A stretch of 12,178 nt of DNA from DAOTWP01 sp034435675 (GCA_034435675.1 DAOTWP010000073.1:1-12178), one strand, 5' to 3'. Positions 1-7,765 are shown, numbered from the stretch's first letter. Numbers and translations are program-made. Notes: a model not told the origin generated them from the letters alone.

Positions 1-138
1 TGTGCTGGGCGCTGCATCGGGCGCTGCATCGGGCGTGCTTTCGGGCGTGGCATCCTGCGCGCGCAGGGGCACACCGGGCAGCGCTGCCACCAACAGCGGC
101 AGGCACAGCAGCAGGGTAAACACGAGTCGTCGGGTCAT
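1..138 (-). CDS. Secreted or exported protein, N-terminal part (runs off the left edge)
   Basis: Reading leftward from the ATG at 138, 46 codons stay open to the window edge. The first residues, MTRRLVFTLLLCLPLLVAAL, form a classic signal peptide: two arginines, a hydrophobic core, then a likely cleavage around the PLRAQ segment at residues 25-28. The mature start is an acidic, Pro/Ala/Ser/Thr-rich low-complexity linker in which the unit PDAA occurs twice, encoded by an exact 12-bp tandem repeat. An AGGA stretch about 9 nt upstream could be a weak ribosome-binding site. Such linkers usually connect a signal peptide to an extracellular domain, but that domain is outside the window, so no function can be given. 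It is divergently arranged with the gene at 432. Export is well supported; identity is unknown. Confidence 0.75.
   Translation of the reverse strand, partial: MTRRLVFTLLLCLPLLVAALPGVPLRAQDATPESTPDAAPDAAPST
9..32. repeat. 12-bp tandem repeat, two copies
   Basis: GCGCTGCATCGG occurs at 9-20 and again at 21-32. It lies inside the minus-strand reading frame of the truncated secreted protein and encodes two PDAA units of its linker. In-frame repeats of this type can expand or contract without breaking the frame. Confidence 0.8.
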
Positions 139-431
139 GCGCGGGCGTCCTATCGGTTGCCTGACTGAACGAAGCGAAGCGCAGCGCCGTAGCGCACCGC
201 TGTGCAGCGGGTGGGTATGGCGCGCACGTCTTCAGCATAGCACGCCCGGCGGGGAAAAGGAATCGGCAGGCGTGCTCAACATGCTGGTGCATGCAGGGCA
301 GGGTTGGGGATAAGGCAAATCGGCAGCGCAGGCGTTTTCACAAAAACTTAACACCTATTTAGGTTACTATACATTACAATAGAACTCAGGTCATAACTAC
401 ACTTTGTTACGAACACTTCAGGGAGTGCTTT
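139..431. other. Divergent intergenic region
   Basis: About 290 bp separate the secreted-protein start at 138 (-) from the gene at 432 (+). The left half is GC-rich and includes a small perfect hairpin, CCGCT-GTGC-AGCGG, at 197-210. The right part, from about 335 to 420, is clearly more AT-rich and should contain the promoter of the 432 gene. TTAACA at 348-353, TATACA at 368-373 and TACAAT at 375-380 are the best hexamers, but none pair with ideal spacing (14 or 21 bp), so no promoter is assigned. I see no gene here. Confidence 0.5.
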
Positions 432-851
432 ATGCCGATGCGTGTTGAGTGGGGCGATGCCGAACGATCCATTATCATCGCCACCGGGGAAGGGCGCTGG
501 TCGTGGAATGACTTTCATCAGGCATTGGAAGAAATTGTCGAACTGGTGACACATACAGCGGGGCGCGTGGATCTGATCTATGTGCAGGCGCCCGGCTCCA
601 TGATGCCCGGCGGGTCGCCGATGCCGCATTACCAGCGCGCGGCGCAGCTTCTGCCGAAGAATGTTGGGCTGCATGTGCTGCTCAAGGACAACGTCGTGGT
701 GCGCACCATCCTGAGTCTGTTTCTGCGGCTCTATGGCGCACAGACCGACACGCGCTTTGCCATTGCCGGGACGCTGGATGCCGCGCGAAACCTGATTCAC
801 GCAGACCGCGAGCACCTGCACGACATGTCGGAGCGACTGCTGCACCCCTGA
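432..851 (+). CDS. Small SpoIIAA/STAS-like protein
   Basis: This 139-residue protein starts at an ATG preceded by GGGAG about 7 nt upstream; a second ATG two codons later is possible. It has no signal peptide or membrane segment and is presumably cytoplasmic. The order is a beta strand (SIIIATGEG, about residues 13-21), an amphipathic helix with WSWNDFHQALEEIVELV (about 23-39), a second strand (VDLIYVQAP, about 46-54), a further helix with QRAAQLLPKN, then strand GLHVLLKDN and a C-terminal helix. This alternating pattern, with the tryptophan-led helix after the first strand, resembles the SpoIIAA-like/STAS fold seen in many short Chloroflexota proteins that sit near regulators. No phosphorylatable serine like that of a classical anti-anti-sigma factor could be placed with confidence. 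The role is unknown; protein-protein signalling is an inference from the fold. Confidence 0.75.
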   Translation: MPMRVEWGDAERSIIIATGEGRWSWNDFHQALEEIVELVTHTAGRVDLIYVQAPGSMMPGGSPMPHYQRAAQLLPKNVGLHVLLKDNVVVRTILSLFLRLYGAQTDTRFAIAGTLDAARNLIHADREHLHDMSERLLHP

Positions 852-875
852 TGCTGTACAGATAATGCCGCCGGT

Positions 876-914
876 GGCGGGCAGGGGGAACCTCCCGGTG
901 TGTCCCCGCCCGCC
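876..914. terminator. GC-rich hairpin between convergent genes
   Basis: GGCGGGC at 876-882 pairs with GCCCGCC at 908-914, and GGGGA at 885-889 with TCCCC at 903-907, with a two-base bulge on the left and a 13-nt loop. It lies between two genes that end toward each other (851 and 933), where a shared transcription end is expected. Neither side is followed by a run of T, so it is not a textbook intrinsic terminator. Confidence 0.4.
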
Positions 915-932
915 CTCGTCCCGCGCGGCGGC

Positions 933-2156
933 TCACTGCTCCTGCACCACAAAAGTATCCAGCAGCAGCCCGGCGCTGCTCGCCCCGCCGCTGGCAACAT
1001 AAATGCCGACCTCGCCGCCGCTGTAGTCCTCGTCGTACAGATCATATTCAAGCACATAATTGCCGTTGATGTAGGCGGTGATGTAACCGCCGTCATCATA
1101 GACCGTGAGATCATTGAACTCGCCCAGCGGATACAGCGAGAATTCATCTGCCGTCCATGGCACCAGTTCTTCCCAACTGCCATCCACCCTGCGCGCCAGG
1201 CTGTAGTGCCCCGCGCCGTCAATGGCGAAGCGCACGTAATTATTCTCATCCAGGTAGCGCAGCGTAATGCCCCAGGTGCTGCCGGCGCTGCTCGTCGCCG
1301 GGTCAAGATAGCCGCTGGCATAGAGGTTCGCCACAAAATAGCGCTCACCGCTGGCGGGCAGCACGTTCAGCACCGCGCCGGGCGCACTGCTGACCACATT
1401 GTAAAATCCGCCGCGAATCGTCGCCTGCCCACCGCCCAGGCTGCCCTGCGTCCACAGGGCATTGGTGCGGTCGCCCGGCTCAAACGAACTGTAATACACC
1501 CGCAGCGGATTGAGCTGTTGGCTGCCCAGTTCACGCACCGACGCGGCGATGGCAAACAGCACCGGCTCATAGGGCGCCAGGCTGCCCTGCTGCGCGGCGG
1601 CGTAAAGCACAATCACGCGCGTGCCCAACTGCTGCAAAATCAGCAGCCCTTCTTCGTCCGGCGACCCATCCGGCTGCGGTTCTGGGCGGAACTCCCCGAC
1701 ATAAGCGCGGCGGGTGTTGATCACCGTTGCGCCCCGGTAGCGGAAGTTATCCGGCAGTGTGATGACCGGGTTGCCGTCCGCATCCGTGCGTGGATCAATA
1801 CGAACAATCTCCGTCAGCCAGTCGCGCAGTCCTGTGTCTGGCGGAAAATCACTGATGTACAGACTGGTTAAGACTAGACTGACTTCTCCGGGGGGCAGAT
1901 TTTCGACGCTGTCCAACGTCTGTGGGCTGCTGGCAAGAAACACCGGGGTGTTCCCGCGTACAACCCAACCGTCCGGGTAATCCAGCGCCAGCGTGCCGTC
2001 CGGCAGCAGTACAACATGCGTTTGTGTCAATTGTGTGCCGGGTGTTTCCGGCGGAACCGGCTGCCGACTGCCGGAAGCGCCTGCCCCCTGTGCAACTGCT
2101 GCCAGCAGCAGCGCCGCCAGCAGCGGCAGCGCCCCACGTAATCCCCAATGCCGCAT
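933..2156 (-). CDS. Secreted two-domain protein with a concanavalin/lamin-G-like C-terminal domain
   Basis: The ATG at 2156 is preferred over the one at 2231 because GAGGG lies about 9 nt upstream and the product then begins with a clean signal peptide (MRHWGLRG followed by a Leu/Ala core, residues 1-25); 407 residues. After a short Pro-rich linker, residues about 40-205 form an alpha/beta domain beginning THVVLLPDGTLALDYPDGW, of the kind used by secreted Chloroflexota proteins of unknown function. Residues about 215-407 contain YYSSFEPGD near the start, then WGITLRYLDENNYVRFAID, LTVYDDGGYITAYINGN and GGEVGIYVASGG. This is the beta-sandwich pattern of concanavalin-like/LamG (DUF1080-type) domains, which often bind carbohydrate. 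No catalytic residues are evident. It stands alone, ends toward the gene at 432 and is divergent from the kinase. Export is well supported, the C-terminal fold fairly so, and the function is unknown. Confidence 0.8.
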   Translation of the reverse strand: MRHWGLRGALPLLAALLLAAVAQGAGASGSRQPVPPETPGTQLTQTHVVLLPDGTLALDYPDGWVVRGNTPVFLASSPQTLDSVENLPPGEVSLVLTSLYISDFPPDTGLRDWLTEIVRIDPRTDADGNPVITLPDNFRYRGATVINTRRAYVGEFRPEPQPDGSPDEEGLLILQQLGTRVIVLYAAAQQGSLAPYEPVLFAIAASVRELGSQQLNPLRVYYSSFEPGDRTNALWTQGSLGGGQATIRGGFYNVVSSAPGAVLNVLPASGERYFVANLYASGYLDPATSSAGSTWGITLRYLDENNYVRFAIDGAGHYSLARRVDGSWEELVPWTADEFSLYPLGEFNDLTVYDDGGYITAYINGNYVLEYDLYDEDYSGGEVGIYVASGGASSAGLLLDTFVVQEQ

Positions 2157-2289
2157 ATGCCTATCCCTCGGTCTATCTTGCCTGCGCCTGTTATCATAGA
2201 TTGTAGCAGAGCATTGGGCGGCGTGGGGCAATCAGCGGCAAAGCGCCGTTTGTCCTGGCACTGTGGCGCTGTTTGAGGGTAATCAGGCT

Positions 2290-2320
2290 TTATGCTGACG
2301 GATTAGAAAGGCTGTATAAT
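2290..2320 (+). promoter_or_regulatory. Candidate promoter of the histidine kinase gene
   Basis: A perfect TATAAT lies at 2315-2320, 39 bp before the kinase ATG and in the right orientation. The -35 match is poor: TATGCT at 2291-2296 has correct 18-bp spacing but weak identity, while CTGACG at 2295-2300 is better in sequence but too close. Only the -10 element is convincing. Confidence 0.4.
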
Positions 2321-2359
2321 GCTTTATATGCACTGATAGTGATGTAGGCTTACAGCTCG

Positions 2360-4696
2360 ATGAACTATGTACTCTCCGCCGCATTAGAGGCGAAACTGCG
2401 CTCACTGGCGACTCAACAGCAGCGCAGCATTGACGCCCTGCTGCATGAAATTGTTGACCACGCAGAGTCCACGACGCCGTATCACACAGAGCGACCGGCG
2501 CTGGAACTGCTGGCACGTTTTTTCGACCTCTCGCTCGATATGTTGAGCATCAGCAATCGCGACGGCTATTTTGTTCAGGTCAACCCCGCATTTGTCTCCA
2601 ACCTGGGGTACCCGCGCGAAACCCTGCTGCAAACCCCGTTTATCACGTTTGTACATCCTGACGACATCACCGATACACGGCGGGTGATGGGGCAGTTGCT
2701 GCGCGGCGAGCCAGTCACCGAGTTTGAAAACCGCTACCGCCATGCCGATGGGACTTACCGCTGGCTGTCGTGGGCTTCGATTGCCGAAGGCGACAACATC
2801 TTCGCCGTCGCCCGCGACATCACCGACCGCAAAGCGCTGGAAGAAGCGCTGCGCGAACAAACCGAGCAGATCTCCATCATTCTGGAAAGCATCGCTGATG
2901 CCTTCTGTGCTGTGGATAACGCGGACTGCTTCACCTATGTCAACGCTGAGGCAGAACGTTTGCTGCGCCGCCCGGCACACGAGCTGCTGGGCAGGAACGC
3001 CCTCGAACTGTTTCCCGATACCGTCGGCACGGTGTTCCACAAGCGCTACCAGCAAGTGCTCGCCGAAGGTGTCCCCGGCTCGTTCCGCGAATATTTCGTG
3101 CCGCTGGATATCTGGCTGGAAGTCCGCATTTATCCCCATGCTGACGGCGTCTCGGTCTATTTTCGGGATGTCAGCGAGCAGTATCACGCAGAACAGGCGC
3201 GTCAGGAAAGTGAGGCGCGGTATCAGGCAATCATCAACAGCCAGATTGACCTGATCTGCCGCTATACACCCGACACGCGGCTGACGTTTGTCAACGACGC
3301 CTACTGTGCGTTTTTTGGCAAATCACGCGAGGAGCTGCTGGGCAAGAGTTTTCTGCCGTTGAGTACGCCAGATCAATACAAACACATTGAGGCAGCCATC
3401 GACTCGATGCGCAGCAATCCCGTACCGCGTGTCAACGAGTTCTACAGCGTGCTGGAACGCGGCGAAGTACGCTGGATTCAATGGGTGGATCAGGGCATTG
3501 TGGATGCCGGTGGGGCGCTGGTCGAAATCCAGACCGTGGGGCGCGATATCACCCGGCAGAAGCAGGCTGAAGCCGATCTGCGCGAGCGCACTGAACTGCT
3601 GCAAACCGTGATTGACAATATCCCGGTACTGATTGCGCTGGTTGACGAAAACAGGCGCTTCGAGATGGTCAACCGGCACTGGATTGACAAACTGGGCTGG
3701 ACGGTTGAAGAAATTCGCCAGCACGACGACATCCTGCGCGAATTCTACCCCGACCCTGAAGTGCGTTCGCAGGCACGGGAATATATGCAAGCGGGGCGGT
3801 CCGGCTGGCGTGAGTTCGAGACACTGGCGAAGGATGGCACGGTGCTCGACATCGCCTGGGCAAATGTGCGCCTGTCGGACGGCGCGAGCATCGGGATTGG
3901 GCAGGACATCAGCGAACGCAAGCTGCTTGACGCGCACCGGCTGTATACCCAGGCGCTGGAGATTGAACTGATTAAGGAGCGCGAACTGAGCGAGCTGAAA
4001 GAGCGCTTCACCTCGATGGTTTCGCACGAGTTCCGCACACCGCTGACCGTGATTCTATCCTCGGCGTCGTTCATCCAGCACTACTATGATCGGTTGGACA
4101 AAGCGCGCATCATGCGCAACGTCGGGTTGATTATCAATCATGTGGGATCAATGACGCATCTGCTCGACGAAGTGCTGACGATTGCCAAAGGGCATGCCCA
4201 CAAACTGACGCTGAACCCGGAACCGGTGGCAATCGTCAGCTTCTGCGAACAGATTCTGAACAATGCGCAGGTGATTGACGAGAGTCCGCAGATGTTTATC
4301 TTCCAGCCGGAGATTGCAGAAGAAACCATCTATGCCGACCCGCGCCTGCTGACCCAGATTTTCAGCAATTTGCTGTCCAACGCGATCAAGTATTCCCCAC
4401 CCAATGGCACAATCCGCTTCAGCATTCGGCGTCAGGGCAGCGATCTGACCTTTCTGATTCAGGATCAGGGCATTGGTATTCCTGTGGAGGACCAAACGCG
4501 CATTTTTGACGAATTCCACCGCGCCACGAACACACAGAACGTGCGCGGCACAGGGCTGGGGCTGGCGGTGGTCAGGCAGGCGCTCGATGCGCACGGCGGC
4601 AGCATCCTGTTTTGCAGTCAGGAGCAGCAGGGCACAACCTTCCGTGTGCGCCTGCCGCTGCACCCCGTGCCGCCGGATCACTCGCCAACCTCGTAA
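2360..4696 (+). CDS. Cytoplasmic sensor histidine kinase with four PAS domains
   Basis: The 778-residue protein starts at the first ATG after an in-frame stop at 2345; the ribosome-binding site is weak. Residues 1-35 (LSAALEAKLRSLATQQQRSI...) resemble a ribbon-helix-helix segment. Four PAS/PAC units follow at about 52-162, 168-275, 285-402 and 412-520, each ending in an ARDITDRK-, RDVSEQ- or GQDISERK-type boundary. After a helical linker, the HisKA domain carries the phospho-acceptor H556 in SHEFRTP. The ATPase domain has the N box (N670, N674), G1 box DQGIGIP with D702, F box (F716, F719) and G2 box GTGLGLAV (730-737). No transmembrane segment or receiver domain is present, so it should sense a cytoplasmic ligand, light or redox signal through PAS. 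No response regulator is in the window, making it an orphan kinase. The last 19 bp overlap the end of the convergent hydrolase gene. Confidence 0.95.
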   Translation: MNYVLSAALEAKLRSLATQQQRSIDALLHEIVDHAESTTPYHTERPALELLARFFDLSLDMLSISNRDGYFVQVNPAFVSNLGYPRETLLQTPFITFVHPDDITDTRRVMGQLLRGEPVTEFENRYRHADGTYRWLSWASIAEGDNIFAVARDITDRKALEEALREQTEQISIILESIADAFCAVDNADCFTYVNAEAERLLRRPAHELLGRNALELFPDTVGTVFHKRYQQVLAEGVPGSFREYFVPLDIWLEVRIYPHADGVSVYFRDVSEQYHAEQARQESEARYQAIINSQIDLICRYTPDTRLTFVNDAYCAFFGKSREELLGKSFLPLSTPDQYKHIEAAIDSMRSNPVPRVNEFYSVLERGEVRWIQWVDQGIVDAGGALVEIQTVGRDITRQKQAEADLRERTELLQTVIDNIPVLIALVDENRRFEMVNRHWIDKLGWTVEEIRQHDDILREFYPDPEVRSQAREYMQAGRSGWREFETLAKDGTVLDIAWANVRLSDGASIGIGQDISERKLLDAHRLYTQALEIELIKERELSELKERFTSMVSHEFRTPLTVILSSASFIQHYYDRLDKARIMRNVGLIINHVGSMTHLLDEVLTIAKGHAHKLTLNPEPVAIVSFCEQILNNAQVIDESPQMFIFQPEIAEETIYADPRLLTQIFSNLLSNAIKYSPPNGTIRFSIRRQGSDLTFLIQDQGIGIPVEDQTRIFDEFHRATNTQNVRGTGLGLAVVRQALDAHGGSILFCSQEQQGTTFRVRLPLHPVPPDHSPTS

Positions 4697-5955
4697 CGCA
4701 CGCCGTCAATCTGCACGGCATCCGGTCCCAGCGCGGCGGCGGCGGCGGCGTCTTCCAGCAGCACCGCCCGCAGGAATGCCACACTCAGGTGATTGATGAT
4801 CGCGTGCGCATCCGGCAGCGCCCAGACAGCATCGGAACACGCCCAGCCAAAGCCGTACTGAGTCATAAACGGCGGGCATTCGTCCATAAAGATGAAGTGA
4901 TTCGCGCCCTCAAAAACCGCCAGGCGCTTGTCTGTGCTGCCCAGCCAGGCGAAGGCGTTGTAGGTGTCGCGTTCTGGCGGCGTGACGACATCGCCCGACC
5001 CGACCATCATCATCGCCGGAACTGTGACCGCGGCGAGGCTGCGCTGCCCCAATGCCGGGGCGTTCCAGGGGGCAAAGACCAGCACCGCCGCCACACGCGG
5101 ATCGCTGATTGACTGCCAGGGCGCATCCGGCGGGGTTGCGCCGCCGTGCAGCGCTGCCAGCGTTGCGGCATGGTTGAGCAGGAAACACGCGCCATACTGC
5201 CATTCCGGACGCTCCGGCGCGATGAAGTAGGGCAGTTCCGGCTGTGCATCCAGCGGCGACCCGGCATTGTCCGCGCACCATGCCGCCAGCGCGGCAAAAT
5301 CCAGCCCTGCGCCCGCCGCCGCCAGCGCCGTGTAGCCGCCAAACGAATGCCCGACCACCGCTGCCCGCCGGGTGTCCAGCAGCCCGGCAAAATCGCCCTC
5401 GGTATTGAGCGTGTCGGCAAACGTCAGCAGGCGCAGCACATCGCGCGGGCGGAACAGATAGGCAGGCGGAATCTGCGCCATGAAATAATCCTGATTGAGC
5501 GAGTCCAGCACGGCGTTAGGCGTGTGTTCGGCAGCAAGGACAACAAAGCCGTAGGAGGCGAGCTGCTCGGTGAGGAACAGCGACAGCACGCGCGACGATC
5601 CGCTGCCGTGCGAGAAGATCACCAACGGGTAGGGGGCGGCGCTGGCATCTGGTGGGGCATCCAGCCGCGCTTGCCCCGGCACGGTGACGGGCACAAACAG
5701 CGCCGTGCCCACCGTGTAAACCATGCGCTCGGCGGCGTCCGCTGCCGCCTGCGCGGGATACCACAGCGTAACCGTCAGCGGGCGTTCCGTGCCTACCGGG
5801 TCAGGGTCGGGCAGCACGAAGTCGCGTGTGCCGACCGCGTAAGGACCGCGCGCGGCATACGCCAGTGAGGCGGACTGCGCAGCGGTTTGTGCAGTGGAGA
5901 TCGTGAACAGAGACAGGGTGGCAGCGAGCAGCACAAACAGCGGCAAGCGGCGCAT
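4678..5955 (-). CDS. Secreted alpha/beta hydrolase (PAF-acetylhydrolase/dienelactone hydrolase-like)
   Basis: The 425-residue protein starts at an ATG preceded by a strong GAGGAGG about 5 nt upstream. Residues 1-23 form a signal peptide (MRRLPLFVLLAATLSLF...). The mature part is an alpha/beta hydrolase: oxyanion-hole segment VIFSHGSGSS at 112-121, nucleophile elbow GHSFGG with S204, candidate acid D322 in GSGDVVTP and base H353 in GANHF. The wide spacing between elbow and acid, with a large insert containing four cysteines (C227, C257 and, later, C360 and C373), is typical of predicted dienelactone hydrolase/platelet-activating-factor acetylhydrolase-like proteins (COG4188 type). Such enzymes cleave ester bonds of lipids, acyl or aromatic esters; the actual substrate cannot be told. 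A polyalanine run near the C-terminus comes from a GCG trinucleotide repeat. Its 3' end overlaps the kinase gene, and upstream lies a long divergent intergenic region. Confidence 0.9.
   Translation of the reverse strand: MRRLPLFVLLAATLSLFTISTAQTAAQSASLAYAARGPYAVGTRDFVLPDPDPVGTERPLTVTLWYPAQAAADAAERMVYTVGTALFVPVTVPGQARLDAPPDASAAPYPLVIFSHGSGSSRVLSLFLTEQLASYGFVVLAAEHTPNAVLDSLNQDYFMAQIPPAYLFRPRDVLRLLTFADTLNTEGDFAGLLDTRRAAVVGHSFGGYTALAAAGAGLDFAALAAWCADNAGSPLDAQPELPYFIAPERPEWQYGACFLLNHAATLAALHGGATPPDAPWQSISDPRVAAVLVFAPWNAPALGQRSLAAVTVPAMMMVGSGDVVTPPERDTYNAFAWLGSTDKRLAVFEGANHFIFMDECPPFMTQYGFGWACSDAVWALPDAHAIINHLSVAFLRAVLLEDAAAAAALGPDAVQIDGVRYEVGE
4733..4750. repeat. (GCG)6 trinucleotide repeat
   Basis: Six consecutive GCG units on the plus strand, read as alanine codons in the minus-strand hydrolase (around residues 402-409). 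A change in copy number would alter the alanine run without shifting the frame. Confidence 0.7.
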
Positions 5956-6313
5956 AATTCCTCCTCATAACAGGGCATGAGACGATGGACACTGGCATCT
6001 GCTGACGCCAGGTGTTAGCATGAAACCCTATCCAGCATACACCGGCATCCGCAGCGGCACGCAACTACCGCAGCGGCGCTGCGTATAACCATGTTAGCAG
6101 CAGTGAATTAGGGGAGTGTGTGCGCGAAAAAACGCGCATGACATTCTGATCTGATAGAAGTGCTGTTTGTCACGTATCGAAACCACCCTGATTCGGGTTA
6201 CGGTATTGTGTATGTGGTGTTGGTCAAAATGACGCAGTAGCACAGGGTACGATGCGCCATTGTAGGATCAACGACAATCCTAAAAGATGCTAACCATGAG
6301 GGTTATGAGGGCT
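5956..6313. promoter_or_regulatory. Divergent intergenic region with inverted and direct repeats
   Basis: This stretch separates the hydrolase start (5955, -) from the flavoenzyme start (6314, +) and must hold both promoters. Visible structures are a perfect inverted repeat TGCGCG-AAAAAA-CGCGCA at 6121-6138; TAGGAT...ATCCTA at 6263-6282 with an 8-bp gap; the 10-bp direct repeat CCGCAGCGGC at 6049-6058 and 6068-6077; and TGTTAGCA at 6013-6020 and 6092-6099. Promoter hexamers are weak: TACGAT at 6248-6253 is the best plus-strand -10, and TTATAC (plus 6083-6088) a possible minus-strand one. I see no gene in it. The repeats could be operator sites, but nothing names a regulator. Confidence 0.45.
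6263..6282 (+). promoter_or_regulatory. Inverted repeat just upstream of the flavoenzyme gene
   Basis: TAGGAT at 6263-6268 and ATCCTA at 6277-6282 are perfect inverted copies with an 8-bp spacer, ending 4 bp before the first possible ATG at 6287. An alternative pairing, ATTGT with ACAAT, overlaps it. It could be an operator or a small leader hairpin; position is the main argument. Confidence 0.35.
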
Positions 6314-7765
6314 ATGACGAGCAATCTTCCCCAGATTATCCAAGGCGGCATGGGTGTCGCCATTTCCAACTGGCGGCTGGCGAATGCCGTGTCCCGCGCT
6401 GGCGGGCTGGGCGTAATTTCCGGCACCGGAATCGCGCTGGTGCTGGTGGGACGACTGATGCACGGTGACTCCGACGGCCAGGTGCGCCGCGCACTGCGGG
6501 CGTTCCCGGTGCAGTCCGTCGTGGAGCGTATCCTGAAGGAGTATTACGTTCCCGGTGGGATTCCGGCAGACCAGTCCTACAAACGCATGACGATGTGGAC
6601 GCTGAATCCTTCGCGCGAATTGTTTGAGATTACGGTGGTGGCTAACTTCGTGGAAGTGTGGCTAGCCAGAGAAGGGCACAATAACCCGGTGGGCATTAAC
6701 CTGCTGGAAAAAGTGCAGCTGCCGAACCTGGCGTCGCTGTATGGTGCGATGCTGGCGGGCGTGGACGCGGTGATTATGGGCGCGGGCGTGCCATTGCAAA
6801 TTCCTGGCGTGCTTGACGCGCTGGCGCAGCACCGCCCGGTGCAGTACCGCGTGGATGTGCATGGCGCGGGCGCAGAGGACGAATATTATACGCATTTCGA
6901 CCCCGATGCCGTGTTCCCCGGTCTGGGCGCGCAGCTTGGGGCACTCAAGCGCCCGGCGTTCCTGCCGGTGATTTCGTCGGTGGTGCTGGCGCAGGCGCTG
7001 ATCAAACGGGCAACCGGCAGCATTCAGGGTTTCGTGATCGAGGGACCCACCGCAGGCGGGCACAACGCGCCGCCGCGCGGGCAGGTACAGTATAACGATC
7101 AGGGCGAACCGATCTACGGCGAACGCGATGCGGTAGACCTGACTAAGATTCGCGCGCTGGGCTATCCCTTCTGGCTGGCGGGCGGTTATGGCACGCCGGA
7201 AGGCTTGCAGAAGGCGTTGGACGCAGGCGCGGCAGGCATTCAGGTTGGCACGGCGTTCGCCTACTGCGCGGAGTCGGGCATGTCCGGGCATATCAAGCAG
7301 CGCGTGCTGGACAAAGTGCATGATGGGACGCTGCGGGTGCGCACCGACCCGCTGGCATCGCCCACTGGTTTCCCGTTCAAGGTCGTCCAGCTTGAAGAGA
7401 CGCTGAGTGACCCGGCGGTCTACGAAGCGCGCGAACGCATCTGCGACATCGGCTTCCTGCGGCACCTGTACAAGCACGATGACGGCGGCGTAGGCTACCG
7501 CTGCCCGGCAGAACCGGTTGACCAGTATGTGAAAAAGGGTGGCAGCGAGGAAGAAACCGAAGGGCGCACGTGCCTGTGCAACAACCTCGGCGCGGCGGCG
7601 GGCTTCCCGCAGCGGCGCAACCGCACGTATGTTGAACCGGCGCTGATCACGTCGGGTGATGCGCTGGTCGAGCTTCAGCCCTTCCTGCCCGCTGACGGCA
7701 GCCCGTACCATGCGGCGGATGTGCTGCGCATTCTGACGGGCGAAGCGGTGCCGCAGGTCGGCTAG
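6314..7765 (+). CDS. Nitronate monooxygenase-like FMN enzyme with a cysteine-bearing C-terminal tail
   Basis: Four in-frame ATGs exist at 6287, 6296, 6305 and 6314. I chose 6314 because the product then begins MTSNLPQIIQGGMG, the usual family N-terminus, with a GAGGG at 6298-6302; 6287 lacks a ribosome-binding site but cannot be excluded. The 483-residue product is a TIM-barrel flavoprotein of the nitronate monooxygenase/2-nitropropane dioxygenase superfamily: FMN-site GGMG at 11-14, GPTAGGHN with the candidate catalytic His at 250, and phosphate-binding LAGGYGTPEGLQKALDAGA (about 288-306) followed by GIQVGTAFA. It is over 100 residues longer than classical enzymes; the extra tail has cysteines at 377, 397, 420 and 422, the last two in CLCN. 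Family members oxidise nitronates or act as enoyl reductases; the long subgroup's substrate is not known to me. It is a single unit ending in a strong terminator. Confidence 0.9.
   Translation: MTSNLPQIIQGGMGVAISNWRLANAVSRAGGLGVISGTGIALVLVGRLMHGDSDGQVRRALRAFPVQSVVERILKEYYVPGGIPADQSYKRMTMWTLNPSRELFEITVVANFVEVWLAREGHNNPVGINLLEKVQLPNLASLYGAMLAGVDAVIMGAGVPLQIPGVLDALAQHRPVQYRVDVHGAGAEDEYYTHFDPDAVFPGLGAQLGALKRPAFLPVISSVVLAQALIKRATGSIQGFVIEGPTAGGHNAPPRGQVQYNDQGEPIYGERDAVDLTKIRALGYPFWLAGGYGTPEGLQKALDAGAAGIQVGTAFAYCAESGMSGHIKQRVLDKVHDGTLRVRTDPLASPTGFPFKVVQLEETLSDPAVYEARERICDIGFLRHLYKHDDGGVGYRCPAEPVDQYVKKGGSEEETEGRTCLCNNLGAAAGFPQRRNRTYVEPALITSGDALVELQPFLPADGSPYHAADVLRILTGEAVPQVG

Noticed and set aside
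900..1871. Long plus-strand open frame of 323 codons
   Set aside because: It lies antisense to the secreted protein at 933-2156, is rich in Arg/His/Gln/Ala as mirror frames of GC-rich genes are, and has no ribosome-binding site or recognisable domain.
2157..2231. ATG at 2231 as start of the secreted protein
   Set aside because: It adds 25 charged residues in front of a clean signal peptide and has no good ribosome-binding site, whereas the ATG at 2156 has GAGGG upstream.
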